The notes: generated from the letters alone by a model not told the origin. A stretch of 64,000 nucleotides of DNA from Larix kaempferi (GCA_027924585.1 BSBM01000370.1:25725501-25789500), one strand, 5' to 3'. Counted from the first letter of the stretch, positions 20,641 to 34,346 are shown. A program made the numbers and translations.

Positions 20641-23600
20641 AAATTACCTAAATGGATATATGATAAACAAGGAGAACAATGGATATACGTTGAAAACCAT
20701 TAAGGCACTTGTTTAGAAGCAAAACACAAATGGCATTTTTATTTTTGGGGTTAATAACTCTGTGTGGAAGATTAAAATTGAGTTAGGTTTCTAATGGATT
20801 TCTAAATTCCTAATAGTCACATTTTCATGCTCACGGGGCCAATTACTAGCAATTTTGGCATTTTGCGGACTTAAGTTAGGATTCTAATATTATGGAAAGA
20901 GCATTCATATGAAAATTTATTCTAAATTATCCTTGAAAAGTAATATAATAAACTTTATTTTCTATGGAAAGAAAAAATAAACTCAAACAAAATTGTAGAA
21001 AAAATCTTTGTGATTTATGGCTTAGTGATTTCTTTTCACATATAGCACAAAGAATTACAGCTTCGTGATTTCTCTTCACATATAGAAAAAACAATTGAGA
21101 GTGTTTCAGAGTAGTGATTTCAGACGGGCATGGGATGAAAATTTTGCCAGTGATGTTCAAGTAAGATATAAAAAATGAATCCATTCTCAACTCGAGGTGA
21201 TATGGACTTATTTTATTTGCACTATCTCAAACCTAGGCATCTACTTACCATGTTTAGGTGGGCTAAGTGGCAAAAAACCTAGGGTCCAACCATATTTAAC
21301 TCAGCCAAATGGAAAAAAAAAATGACCCATTTTTATGCATCCACTTACCCCCGTTCACAGACCACATCAGGGCCACAGTAACTCTCATCACAAGTTCAAT
21401 AGCTTGCATTGCAAGGACTCCTATGTTCGCTATTATGCATCTAAATTGGTTAACGAGGGCGTGGGTACCCAACCATTGAAACTTTGGCACCGCAACTAGG
21501 ATAATTCAACAAAGCCATCGTCTCCACTATGCATATCATCTCATTCAAAAGGGGATAACACCGTGTCTTTCCAAACATACACTACTCATTGTGGGTCTGG
21601 ATAGCAATATCACAAAAAATCTACGAAAACCTTACTAACAAGCAACCAAACACATGTATAATTCTCCATAGCACTAAAACAATGAAGATATGCAAAAAAC
21701 AACAAAACCCTAGAAAGATTTTTCTTGAACTTGCATTATTGGCTTACAAAAGTGAGTCCATTCTTAGAATCCTGAAGGTTCCCAAGTTTCCCAGCCAAAG
21801 GTCTCGAAGGCTTAGGGAAAGCCGGAGACTTACCCTTTAGATACTTACTATACAACTAACTAGTAAAATAATGATCAGTAACCTTATTCTTTTGCTTATG
21901 CTTCTCTCTTTACTTACGATAACAAAACCAACTGGTAGGTGCAACACTTTTGGATGTTTACAAGTGTCCGACTGAGCTGCATTCGACTAGCGATTATTCG
22001 TATAGCCAGATATTTGTATGTGTCACAACTGTATTTTGTTATACCCTGTGGTCTTATGTACCATGTTAGCCACATTACTATATAACACACACAATGAGAT
22101 TGATAGCCCGAAGTAGAGTGACTTGAGCCACTTCTTATTGCCCGTTAGAGGAGTTAGATAAGAATTGTAACCCCCTTATTGTCTTATGGGTGGTAGGTTG
22201 GATAAGACTTGCAGTAACTATTCATCGACGATGTGTCCTTTGGGTAGCCAGTCTTTGACAAATCTAGGTACCCATTCGTGTTGACCTTATAAGGTACACC
22301 CCTTGAAACGCCCTATTCGATCCCTTCACAGAGCCGTTATTCAAGCCCATGGTAAAATACTTCATGTATCTTTTAGCTTTCAAATACCCTGAGCCTTCAC
22401 TGTGTGTCCCTCTTACTTTCACTACTACTACTAGTAGTGCGACTCCGAATCCCAATAACTATTCTATGTCGACGACCTAGACGACATATATGATGCATAA
22501 GGCTTCTCTGTGTTGTGGGTACTACTTGTGTTACAACTTGCAAGTCTATACTACTAATCAATTGAACCGAAAGGGGGTCAGAAGTGTGAGTCTCATAGGT
22601 CTTGTTTGAAGGTTGAAAAGACGGGAAAGGAATCACAAGGATGAAAAGTAGATTAAGTGGGATGGAAATAAGGTGCGTGTCTCAGGTTACAAAGTAAAAG
22701 CTGAAGTAGAAGGTGTATACAAAGCGTAAGCATCGCAAGTTTAAAAAGCAGTATCATAAGATAGACATACTCTCTAAAGCATACATATATGTATAACAAT
22801 TTGAAGGGGAATTAGAAAAAGTAGGAAATTAGATCTACCTCGTTGACTACTAATCATAAAAATAAAATAGTGCCACTTAAACTACATTGAATAAGGGTTC
22901 CTCTTGCCAAGATGCAAAGAGTCACTCTAAGGCTCATTCAAAGGTTGATCGTAAGGGTTCAAAGGCTACTAGGAGGTCTTAGAGGTTTCACTAAAAAGGG
23001 AAGGGAGATAAGAGTATGGACCAGTGGACCGAAAAGCGAGTACATAAGAAGGATTAAAATAATGAGAAGGTGAATCTAAAGGCTTGAAAGTAGGCTCACA
23101 AGAACTAGAATTGTGATAATACGAAGGTGAAGTGTCATTATGTAGATTGAATGGCTCAGTCGTAGACAAAGCGTTAGGAAACCTATAAGTCACATACATA
23201 TCATAGATCAATGTAAGGCTATCTCATAAATCTATGTAAGGTTGTCGGGCCTATCTAACAAAGAACTCAAATCGTTCTTTTGAGCCCTACCCTTTGGACT
23301 ACGCTCAACTCAACAACCATTGTGGCATGGGGGTTTACCTGCGGAGCTTTACCATGGGGTATTATTGAACTTATAGTCGATTTATAGGAATGGATACCGG
23401 TAGACTTTGTAACATACCCAATACTTGAGACATTTTATGTTTATGGAAAAACATTACCTCAACTTTTATTGTAAAGTTTTATATTTGACCAAGTGTCAAG
23501 GATGACTGTAAATGAATAATATTATTATTTAATAAATTAAAATAGGAGACACTCACCCAAAGAGACTGTTGAAAGGTTTTTTACTGACCCACTAGGAGGA

Positions 23601-23770
23601 ATGGAATCTAGGGTAGAAGGCAATGGACAAGTGGCAACATCTGAACTTAGTAACTAGCTATTGTTATGGGACAACTCCCTTATTTTGTGATCAAGTTCCC
23701 TGGAATATGGAACTGGAGCTTATGGATCATTTATTGAAAACTGACCACCAAAATACCTAGGCATCTTTTA
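20641..23770. other. Spacer without a recognised gene
   Basis: Apart from the diverged interspersed repeat at 21195-21610, I find no homologous coding sequence. Open frames in this stretch are short and lack recognisable motifs. A short direct repeat (GTGATTTCTTTTCACATATAG and GTGATTTCTCTTCACATATAG) occurs near 21025 and 21066. The block 23270-23420 looks like retroelement remains but could not be assigned. Confidence 0.4.
21195..21610. repeat. Interspersed repeat family, diverged copy
   Basis: The same ordered landmarks as at 2950-3260 are present, with an extra stretch of about 100 bases near 21470-21580 and many substitutions. Because it lies in the non-duplicated spacer, it is an independent insertion of the same family and not part of the segmental duplication. 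Confidence 0.65.
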
Positions 23771-24169
23771 TTAGCCATTGAATTTGAGCATAGGCTCACA
23801 CTTTTTCTGACGAGAAAATTTACCTTGTGGTTTTGCTGGGAATTGCACATAAGAGATTCGATGAGGGGAAGCTATGTTTTGAGTTGTAGAGTAAGACTGT
23901 CTTATTCCTGATGAGTGCAGAGGTTTCCTGCTGAGAGCAGAGTTTTGATACGTATGCAAGTCTCCATTGATTGCTGAAGTACATATGCGAGGTGTATGCA
24001 AGTCTCCATTGATTGCTGAAGTACAACCTGAGTGCCTTGCTTCTACACATAGACTTCTTCCAAGTGGTTTAGTAAACAGGCACGGGGGTGCAAGGGAGCA
24101 AGTGATTTGGCTGCTTTTGGAGAAGGTTGGGAGGAACATGCCTCTTTGGGTGTTTATCCACCCTATCAA
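23771..24169 (-). other. Unknown 132-codon frame with an internal duplication
   Basis: The frame contains a doubled segment CTSAINGDLHT, made by a DNA duplication with period 42: a 29-base core starting TGCAAGTCTCC occurs at 23955 and 23997. The rest has no motif I know. It is not in the segmental duplication, so there is no second copy to compare. It may be chance coding in a repeat. Confidence 0.2.
23955..24025. repeat. Short tandem duplication (29-base core, period 42)
   Basis: The two cores, at 23955-23983 and 23997-24025, are identical and are separated by 13 bases. The duplication keeps the minus-strand frame open because the period is a multiple of three. Confidence 0.9.
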
Positions 24170-24209
24170 GTTATCAGGTTCTACTTGTTATATTTCATTT
24201 CTTTTCTGA

Positions 24210-25289
24210 ACTGTTAAATTTATTCTGAAAAACTATTTGATATGTCACCACAGTTTTTTCCTATATTTTTCTAGGATATCAGTTAGCTTTTTAATGACTG
24301 TTTCTGATCAAATAAAATAATTTTCTATAGATTCGATGAATGAATAAGATGATATAGATGAATGAATAAAATCCCCTCCTGCATTTTTCCTTTCGTCATG
24401 GACGATGTACTCTAGTATATGAAGTGTTTAATTAACTTTAAGCATACGATCTGAAAATAGTAGAAGCGTTTATACCTCAAATAAAATAAGACTCTTATGA
24501 AATACTACTCTTGTAGCACAAAATATCCATACTGCATATTATATTATTTCCAGGTTTTGTACCCTCATTATTTCATAATGTCAATTTAAATTTATAAACA
24601 TAATTTATGCTTGTCTTTTATAAAACAAATAACAAGATTATTTAAGGTTTCTTACAGAATGTAAACTAAAGCATCTATCTATGCACGCACTACTTTTCTC
24701 ATAAGTTGAAATACTAGATCACAAACAGAACTCAGATATAAACCTTAGTATTATAATTCGAGACCTATAGAATTACATTTTCATTATCAAAATCCACTTT
24801 ATATATTATACAGAATTCATAAAAACCCTAGGTTTTCATATGCTTAGTTTATAGACAGTTTATACACAGATTTATTATCTACTAGTAAATCATTCGAATA
24901 TTTACTGTACTAAATAAATATTAAACAAAGTCTATATCTAAAAATATCTTATATTGTATGTAGAACGATATAACAAACCGGGTTTGCAAACTGTGCGAAA
25001 TACACCAAGAATGCACCATTTAAGAATACCAAGTATCAACATACAATATTAACACATTTATTCCCACCTAGTGTATATATATATCTAACAACCGTTGATG
25101 CCAATCAAATATTTTGTAAAATGAATAAGTCGATTAAACCAAGAATCGAATCACTATACTAACACTATTACAAAACCATGTAAGTATACAGTAAGAATCA
25201 AACTATTTGTTTTATCTCAAGGGTTAATGCATAGCATTCCCAGAACTCAAGGAAATGCAAGTTCTCCCAGATCCGGGTGATGTATTAAC
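24210..25289. other. AT-rich spacer without a gene
   Basis: The sequence is strongly AT-rich with frequent stops in all frames. I see no repeat boundary, RNA gene or coding similarity in it. Confidence 0.5.
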
Positions 25290-26735
25290 CGCCAGTAGAA
25301 AAGTTGGAGTGGACACGCCACCTCCCCCCTGCACCAGCTCCTAGGCCGGGATCCGCCCGCTGCATTTACTCCGGATATGACCACACCCCAACTGGCCTTC
25401 TCGCACGCTCCAACTCTCCTCGCCCACATGGCCTAGTGGGTGGCATTAACGCCGGACCAACTCCCTACGTCCTCTCGCCTTTGCTGGTTTCACTTCACCA
25501 TTACTCCCTCTCGTGTGACTCCCCTCCCTCCCAGAGCCCTTCTCCAGGATATGAATCTCCATGTTCATCCTCCTGTGTTCATTACCCGTTTACGCTATTC
25601 GCTCTCCGCCTGCTCTGCAGAAAGTTCGGCCCCTGTGCAATTCCCCTGTGAAATATCCAAACCTCCATGAAACACATGCGCGACACCTCTGGTCGTGGCT
25701 CTGAACAGGGCACAGGCAAGGCGGCGTCTATGGAGAAGGAGATCCTTGCAAACATTGGATACAAGGATAACATCTCCATGTCGGTTCGCCGCCTGGTGGA
25801 CGATTGGGAATCAAGAAATTTTGCGGAGATCCTTGTCTTCGGCAACCCTGGAACTCAGGTGAATCATTATTGGCTCCTTAAAAATTGATTGGTACTTTGG
25901 TGGAAGAGATGCTCACTAACTGGAACTTGGCTAAGATGGCCATCATGGACACAAGGTCCAACATGGCCCATCTGGATGGAATTCTTGTTGCCTTGGAAGC
26001 CAGCCTCACAGGTCGTCGCTACTCCTTGTTTCCTCATCAGGTTCCACCCATAGGAGTCGGTCTGGAAGGTCCAATTGTAGGTTCCGGGGAGGAGACTGTT
26101 GTTCATAAAAAAGGTGCCGACTCTGAAGCGGTTGCGCAAGCGACCGACAACTCGTTACATGATTCAATGGGCCTCACTGTTTCAGAGGATGTCGCTCCTG
26201 CTCTTGGACAAACCTCCGGACCTGACTCCCTTGCTGTGGTTGTGGTTCAAGGCGCCTCTCCACCCGGGACTTCTTTTCCGGTTCCCTCTACCATTGCAGT
26301 CGCCCAGTACAAGCACATCTGCAAGGATGAGACAGACGTGATTCTCCCACGCAAAGTCGAGCCTCTACCCATCAAGCTCCCGGAGCAGCAATGGACAGAT
26401 GACTTCTTCGCCCCGTGCCCAATCTCTGAGGACATACATGACTCCAAAGGCGCAGAAGCTAGCTCTTGATGCGACTTGTGTTGAGCACTGCACTCCCGGT
26501 TTTGTTACTTTGCTTTCTTGTTTTTGGTATATCTACCTAGTACAGAGTTACTCTCAGTTTATGTCTTTCCTGATCGGTGGCTATCTAGCCTCAGCCTATA
26601 GGCTTGTTTTACAACACTCTTTTTGTAATATTGGCACCTTCAGCAGCGCTAGAATGTTATATTCAGCCTCACCTGATGACTGTAATCTTTTTTGTACTAT
26701 AATATAATCTTTTATGCAACTTACAAAAAAAAAAA
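25290..26735 (+). mobile_element. Poly(A)-ended retroposed sequence, unidentified
   Basis: A GC-richer island in AT-rich DNA ends in a run of 11 A (26725-26735) after a T-rich, UTR-like tail. Two frames cover its middle: 25667-25888 (residues ILANIGYKDN, RRLVDDWESRN) and 25885-26469 (NMAHLDGILVALEASL, acidic and Pro-rich after that). They overlap by four bases in different frames, so one frameshift or an unspliced intron could separate them. It could be a processed gene copy or a non-autonomous LINE-like element. I recognise no domain, and the left edge is not sharp. Confidence 0.45.
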
Positions 26736-27209
26736 GGCCATACAAGTTTATCTAACACAATGATAATTTTATCATGAGCAACGCCTTAGGCCATGGGTTT
26801 GAGCCATGATAAGAGGCACACCTAGGTCGGTCTTTAACACATAAAGTTTTTAAAGAAAACAATCAGTTTCGGGATCGAAACCTGTATAGGTTCATCCGAA
26901 GGATCTATCAAAACCCACATTCTTAAATAGTAATAAAACATTTAATAAACCACCATCTTCCTACGTTTAAACAATACATAGGGTTCAAGGAGAATCGAGG
27001 GTTCGAGTCTCCATTTGGACAACTCACCCTTACGTTGAACGTAATGCTTAACAAATTACCAAACATAAACTCACAACAGTGCTAGGCTCAAGGCCGACGA
27101 CCTCGAAATCAAATGTAATGAACATTGAACCCACAATTTCGAGCTACATAAAATACATTTTAAACATTTTATAATTATCGAAAACAAGGGTAGGGTTCAA
27201 GCCCGATAG
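26736..27209. other. Stretch left of the visible copy B homology
   Basis: No gene is seen. This stretch may belong to the segmental duplication, because its partner would lie just before the window. It contains phrases such as GGGTTCGAGTCTCC, but I find no tRNA fold. Confidence 0.4.
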
Positions 27210-27734
27210 CATTCATTACTGAGCTAACATTTTATAAGACCTTTTGTACCTGAAAAACTGACAGAGGCGAGAACATAGCTCCACATTTTCAACGCAGAGA
27301 GTAAAATTTAAGAAAATAAGTGAATCTCTTTATTATAAAGAAACTTTAGAATTGCATTCCAGCTGCTTAAAGAAACCAAATTGGAAACCATAGTATCAAA
27401 AGACCGATACACTAACTTGACAGGTGAAACCTAACTCGGGAGTGTCTAGGCAAAATCTTTCTACTGCAGCAACGCTGCTTTAACACTTCATACCCCTTTT
27501 AAAACTCAGTCTGCACTGAAGAACGATGAGACCAACTTTAAAACCCTTAAAAATGATGACAGAGGCATCTTGGAATGAGCCCGAGACTTACCTAGACTCA
27601 CAGTGCACAGGAACCAGGCACTTCTCTCATTGTGCCATCCTGAATGCCACAAACTGTCTCCTGCCATTGAAACCAAAAGAGGGTTAAAGGATGAATACCT
27701 AAAATTATCAAAATCAAATCTTAACTGTAAACAT

Positions 27735-27998
27735 TTAAAGAATGGGGTGTTGAAAATATTGATACCTTGAAAGGTTTCGAACTCGTGATGGAAAGAACCA
27801 AGTAGGTGAACTCATTTCACCATAAAGACCCACGACTGACACCTCTTCAGTTACAACCAATTCGCGGAGTGGTGCCAGTAACCATGGTGGCCGAGAGGAG
27901 GAGAAGCTCAACTCTCCAACACCACATATACCCAACAAAATTCCCAATGATCAAACCCTGAAGCTTCGCGGTAGGGTTTTGATTACCCGATACATCAT
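27735..27998 (-). pseudogene. Exon-like open frame, broken copy B
   Basis: This is the counterpart of 524-787. A TGG codon of copy A reads TGA here (near 27950), which stops the frame after about 15 codons. The rest stays open, and the candidate splice donor region is changed to GAAAG before GTATCA. The break argues against selection on this copy. The product is unidentified. Confidence 0.3.
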
Positions 27999-29248
27999 TA
28001 ATGTCGATCACGTGAAGGCATTAAATTCCAAGCCTTGTCATCCACCAACCAAAATATAAACCCATCACCCTATAGTTTATGATTGCAAAGTATACGTAGA
28101 ATCAATTAGTTTGACCTTGTTTTACAATCCGCACTTTGCATATAGTCTTTAGTTGGTACGCATGATCCTTGAATTAATAATCCTAGCTTCCTTTCGATTA
28201 TGACCCACACTTTTACATATTACATAGTTTATAAATGTCAACCTTGATGAACATTGAGCCACCACGATATGTATAGCATATAGTTGGTGCACCTACATTC
28301 TAATAAACCATAACATTATAGTGAACACGTTACTGTATAAGTCTAGGATTTCAAGCATGGAGTAGGCTAAAACATAATCAACACTAGTACTTTCCAACTT
28401 AAAATGTAATGATCCTTGGTACGCATCCTTTGCCTTGGAAGATGAACTTAAAGCATGCAAACTATCTAACACTTGCCAAGATAAACCTGTAACCTAGAAC
28501 ATGATAGAAGGATTTCATGCATTAGCATTTAAGCTAAGTAAGTCCCAATCTCACACCAGAATGTCTCTTGTCAAGCTTTGGAAGTCGTATCTACCAATTT
28601 ATAAGGTGAAAAACTCAACATACATTTTATAAGCTAAAGTAAGTACAAATGGATTTAAATACGTCGTAAGACATATTAATGTGAAACAATAACACAACTT
28701 CTCAAATAGATCTTGACTCATGCCTATATACATAAGTATAAATGGAACCACAACAGTACTAGCAACATAGAACAGATTAAATAAATGTCGATACCTTGAA
28801 TGCTAGGGCCAAATGAGGTTAATATAACATACAATGATACTTATGGAAATTCTGTAAGTGTAACACGACAAACTAGGCAGTATTATATCAATCTTACGTA
28901 GGATTATAGAGTTAGTTAAATGTCGTTACGACACACAATTAAAACGATTCTGAACTTAAGTGTTTCGAAACTATCTATTTAATGGGCGACAAGACAATTA
29001 ATAATTAATGAAAATCTATGAAGAAGTTTTAATGTCGTATTTATGTATACAGTAAAAATAAATGTTGAAAACTCTTACTTCCACATAGCATTTAATGACT
29101 AAAAGGCCACTTAGAAAATTTTAAATTTTTATGAATTTTTGGGATGTTACAGACTTACCCTCAACCCGCTAAGTAACCCTCCATTTGAACGAAATAAATA
29201 TAGGTAGGTCGGGGTGATAGGACTTCACCAGATGGTAAATTCGACTAT

Positions 29249-29485
29249 GTGAACCTGGCATTATCTTTGGAGGAAGGGCAATATATCCTTGCTATAAAGC
29301 TATGCAAAGAGAAGGGACTAAAAGGATCAATATCCCTTCTAGAGGAAGGATGGGAGCAAAGCATTTCACCATTCATTGGGATTAAAGCAAACTTCAGGCT
29401 AGCGGATCAACCAACAATTCCTTTACCATGTCGTGGGTTAACATATGCTAGCGATAAGAAAAATCCTCTCTCTCATGCAAGATGA
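29249..29485 (+). pseudogene. Unknown 78-codon frame (copy B)
   Basis: This is the counterpart of 2096-2332, with Trp to Cys, Val to Leu, Ser to Leu and Asp to Tyr changes. No function can be assigned. It is kept here only because the frame is open in both copies. Confidence 0.25.
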
Positions 29486-29547
29486 GGGTGGTCCTCCTTT
29501 CTCGCTACGAAGAAATCCTAATTAAAACACTCCACGAGGGATTCAAT

Positions 29548-29844
29548 TCAACCAATGTCTATAGAGCTTAATAGCTTACTATTTTTAGCGGACTTTGACC
29601 AAGTCTCCTGAGGAACCTCAATACATATGGCATAGGAAGTTACATACCGACAATATGGGATCACATGTTCCATCTTACAATAGGCCCAACAAAGTGGTTC
29701 AAATCTAAAGGGACTTACATCCACATTCTCCTTTAGGTGCTTCAATTGCAGTATCGGTAGAAGAAGCTGGTATGGAAAAATGACCTTCTGTATAGGGTTA
29801 ACATGGTGAATTGAGGTAGTGTCGACTGATGATCCTGTAGTCAT
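29548..29844 (-). other. Unknown short minus-strand frame (copy B)
   Basis: This is the 98-codon counterpart of 2395-2592, starting MTTGSSVDTTSI. Small indels near the start set the length difference. The shared 65 codons differ by a few residues. No motif or signal is evident. Confidence 0.2.
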
Positions 29845-30124
29845 TTTATAATATATGTAATTATTCTTATGAAGATTTATATGTTGAAGGCTGCCAATGT
29901 AACACCTTATCTAAGAAAAAATGGGATTTGATCCAATAGCAGGTTTTCCTACAGTTACCTTGCTACTACCACCTATTTTGCTGTCAATGAGAGCCCCTTT
30001 CCCTCCATACAGCTCTCCCCCTCCCTTCTAAATGATAGAAAATAATGGCTCGAATGGATTTTTGCCGGACCATCTTGCACTTACTCTATCACCAAAGAGC
30101 GTGGATGAGAGGCCATGACCTTAT

Positions 30125-30425
30125 TTTAATTATGCTAACTCAAACCTAGGTGTCCACTTACCATGTTTAGCTGGGCTAAGTAACATAAAACGTAGGCTCC
30201 GACCATATTTAACTGGGATAAGTAGCAGAAAACTAAGGGCCCATATCTAGGCATCCACTAACCCCCTGTTCATAGACCACATTGGGGCGACAGTAACTCT
30301 CATCACAAATTCAATAGCCTACATCATAAGGAATCCCCTATTCACTAGACTGAATCTAAATTGGTGAACGAGGGAAAACATACACGGCTCATTATGGGTC
30401 TGCATAGCAATATGCATTTAAATAA
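30125..30425. repeat. Interspersed repeat family, copy B
   Basis: This is the segmental paralogue of 2950-3260 with only a few differences, for example CATAGACCAC for CACAGACCAC. Confidence 0.75.
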
Positions 30426-30697
30426 ATAGTATACTCGATTGCTGAATTATTTCAATTTACTCGATTGATAGCACACCATTCCTTTTTTTCTTCCGTTTCA
30501 ACAAAAAAGACTTGAATAACTTACCTACAGCAACGGATTCAAGAAAAAAGTTTCCACCACAGTATACTAAATATCCATAGCTATCACGGACAAATATTTC
30601 CAAAACTATAGAATGAATGGAAAAACACAGACATATTAGAATTTCCCAACGCCACAACAGACACCAAACTAAATGTAAACAACCATGTAAAATGCTA

Positions 30698-30990
30698 AGG
30701 TTAAAAGCCACCGCACTAGATTAAACGAGGATACAACCCTCGCAAACCCACCTATTAGCTTTGAGATAAATGCAAATGCCAAACAATCCAGGTTAAATCC
30801 CAAGATTGCAACCGAGCTTAAATGCCACCATGCTAGATTGAATGCCGAGGATACAACACATGCCGAGCAGTCTAGGTTAAATCCTAAGAGGTTACCACCA
30901 CTAAACCAGAATGAATGCTAAGGATACAACACATGCCAAATATTCAAGTTTAAATCCTAAGGCCACCACGCCAAAATGAATGTCAAGCAA
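30698..30990. repeat. Degenerate tandem repeat, copy B
   Basis: This is the paralogue of 3537-3832 with the same unit order. A short deletion removes bases at the first unit (AAACGAGG in place of AGACGTTGAGG). Confidence 0.6.
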
Positions 30991-31686
30991 AACCACAATG
31001 TACACCTAGAAAAATACCACAAAACATAGTAAATGCAACATAACAACCTAGGGTACACCTCACCACACCAGCCCCTAGCTCCCAGGTAAACAAAGGGAAT
31101 ATTAAATGTAGAGGTGAAAGTGGGGATTAAATTCTAAGGATGGAGGGTGATGCAATGCTGTCGACACACCCCCACTCTAGGAATCGAGATTGACGTCGAT
31201 GCACAATCCACAAATCATATTTTTTTTTTAAATTCAATTTAATACCAAAAATTCAAACTTACCATTAACATTGCAATTGCAAAAATCTCAACGTTGTATG
31301 GATGAACTAATGCAACCCAAACGGTGACTATATATTAGGGACATAATGATAAAGAAAATGTTTATTTTTTTAAGCTATAAATTTATTACAAAAACTTAAT
31401 TTTGCAATGATGAGTCATGGCTCCACCACAATAGTTCCATTGTAAAACTCTTTCCTATTCATGGTTCCATCATGCCTAGGAGTTTTGAAGAGTTTCAATT
31501 AACCCATGACCTTAAGAAAACCTAAAAATCACTACATTGAAAAGGTGCATTTTGTTTGTGGCTGATCAAGTTTCAATGTCTATCCTCTTATGGTGGCTAA
31601 AAATTATTCTACAAATTGTCATGGTTCCATCATCACATGAGTTTTGAAGTTTCAATTGACCCACGACCTTAAGAAACCTTGACCTA

Positions 31687-33265
31687 TGTGTTGAACACAC
31701 AATGACACTAAGAGGGGGTGTGGTGAATCAATGTCATATATAGTTATCCAATTTATATTTATATTCTCAATACATTAACCAATTATTCGTTCATCCACAT
31801 ATGTAGTCATGCATCCATCAATAATCATATACAAGATATATCATCAATAAGTGCTCATCAATCAATAATACACAAGATGTATATGGGAACTTAATAATAG
31901 ATTTTGATCAAACTATAATTTGATAACATGAACTTGTGGAGATACCAATCTCCAAGGTTTATGAGTTACAACTCAATGGAGGTACCAACCCCCCTGGGTT
32001 TGTTAGCACCAATTGACATGAAGCTTCAACTTAATTGTTCTCCTGTTGCAACATGAGGGAGGATACAATCCCCCTAGACATAAGCTCCAACTTGTGCGTG
32101 ATCTGCTGCTAGGTAGGATGGTCCAAGTTCGCTCCAATAATGTTGTCCCAACACTCTTCAATCTTCTTCACATAGGTTGATCAAGAGGCATGCTAAAATG
32201 ATCCGATAGACACAATCTAATCCTCTATTTCTGTCCCAAGTCTGCTCAAGCAATACTATTATACCTCAAATTGTCACTCTGTACACCATTGAGAGCCTTC
32301 ATGCCATATGGACATGAAGAACATGATGTTCATACCTCCTAAGTGTATTGAGACCCTCTTTCACCTTGTTGGTCCCCTCCTTAGCCATACTTGGAGTAAA
32401 ATCCACCACTTGGGGGTCAAATTCCACTTCACCAAGCCCACATTAGAGATATTTTCGTGCCCTTCCCATAGTGCAAGGCGCGGAAATACAACATTTTTGC
32501 ACTCTGCACATCTTTGTGGGTGCAAAAAGTTCAACATTTTCGTGCTCTGCTCAGTTCTAAAGGCGCGAAAATCCCTCAACAACCACTGTCCTTGGTCTTT
32601 GGATCTTGAATCTCAAAGAGATTTTTATGGGATAGGGTTTCCCTTCGAATCTAATCTCACCCTCCTTCCTTGGTATGATTCAGCTCCTTGATCCATCTTT
32701 TACTCACTTATATCCATCATTTTCTCCTAGTGGTTGGTCTCCCAAATCCTATAAGAAGGAGGCCATCCATGAGCTATGGTGAGAACTTTTGGAGGCATCA
32801 AACCTATGATCGTAGAAGTCTTGCAAGGGTAGAAAAGGAGAGCTTGGAAGGAGATGTTATCATCTTGGACATCAAGGTATAACGTTGTATTTAACTTCTT
32901 TGGCTTTGTTAATGATAACTTGGATTATTCTCCCATATTCTGCTTCTCATCATATTGATGCATGATATGTTTTAAATTGGATCTAGATCAATACATCTAT
33001 TTGCTTGGAAGTATTGGTTCTTTTTCTTGTTCAACAGGTTCAAGCTTTGGAGATCAAATTTGGAACTGGAGCTAGGGTAGCCTTTAGGGTTGAGGTAAGT
33101 TTCACTTCTTCCTTTCCTCTTCCATGTCCAATAGTTTATCCATAGTGATAGATCTTGGAGAATAAGATTACCATTTGTTTTGTTTCTGTCACAGATTAAA
33201 CATTTAGAAATTTAGTTTAGTTTATGAGAGGGTTTAACTATCCGTAGGACGAATTCTCTAACACA
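31687..33265 (+). mobile_element. 5' LTR of a Tat/Ogre-like element (copy B)
   Basis: This is the paralogue of 4527-6105. The termini TGTGTT and AACACA are intact here, which supports the placement of the ends. Several CG pairs of copy A read TG or CA here, as expected of methylated repeat DNA. Confidence 0.6.
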
Positions 33266-33270
33266 GAAAT

Positions 33271-33288
33271 TGGCGACTCCGCTGGGGA
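33271..33288 (+). other. Primer-binding site, Tat/Ogre-like element (copy B)
   Basis: This is identical to 6111-6128, including the five-base spacer to the LTR end. Confidence 0.7.
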
Positions 33289-34346
33289 CTTTCCCATGTT
33301 AAATTTTCCATTGAATCTTTAAGATTTTATCTCCTACCTCTGCAAATTACTTAGTTTTGATCTTTATTTCCATCCTGGTCTTCATTGTTGGGCTCTCCGA
33401 GTCTTGAAAACTTCAGATATTGATGATCTCTATCTGAGATATTCGCCCTTTCCTCTCTACAACATATTTTTGTGCCCCTGCTGTGCATTATTGAACGAAA
33501 ATCCTTAAATTTTCGTGCCCCCACAATAGCCCATAATGCGCAAATATCATATTTTCACGTTTGTGTGGTCAGCTAGGGAGCAAAAATTCCTTGTAACTCA
33601 CGTTGAAGCTCAGTTTTTTCATCTGATTGGAGTTTGGTTTTGGTTTTTCATTTGTTTTCTGTCATCTGATCTTGATCAACTCTGTTGGATTCCATCATGA
33701 TTTCCACATTTTGGTTTTCTTTTATCCCTCATTTGGTTTGAAGAGTAAATTTGCAAATGTTGCAAGTGTGTTGAAGATTGGAAGACTGTCATAGCTAGCC
33801 CTATCCTCTTATCACCTTCTTTAACCCCTGCATTTGGTATGATAAGTTACAAGCTCCTCTACCCCTGATATGAAGGTCTTAAAGCTTGCTTGGTTTGTTT
33901 GATTTTTTCATTTATATGATTTGGATTTTTTTTAGTGAAGCTAGCAGGGAGTACTTGGCTCCTTTACTTCAATATTGCAAAATTTATTTGATTTCTTACA
34001 TTTTACATATTTATTTTGCATACTTCTAGAAAATCATTGGAAATTGATTCCTTTGTGAAAGCATCTATGCATTTTTTGAGTTAAATTTGCTTGGAAACTT
34101 TTCAAAACCCTTTTTTCTTCTTCACTTGATGTTGAAACATTTTGCAATCCAAGAAGCTTCCTTTCTTTTACTTGTCATTTTGAGGCTCATTTGAAGCAAA
34201 AAAGGAAACACAAAATTTGTTTTTCAATTTGTTTTTGGATGTATTTGGTGTGAAAGAGTGATTCATACTTTGATTTGGCACATAAATTGAAAAGGAAAAA
34301 CAAAAAGTGTGTATTTTCTTTTTCAAAAAAGTTGGATTTGTGTCTC

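Noticed and set aside
25150-25200. ACCATGTAAGTA as left target duplication of the poly(A)-ended sequence
   Set aside because: It resembles GGCCATACAAGTTTA after the poly(A) only partly, which is too weak to call.
26990-27020. GGTTCGAGTCTCC as a tRNA T-loop
   Set aside because: No matching acceptor, D or anticodon stems could be found around it.
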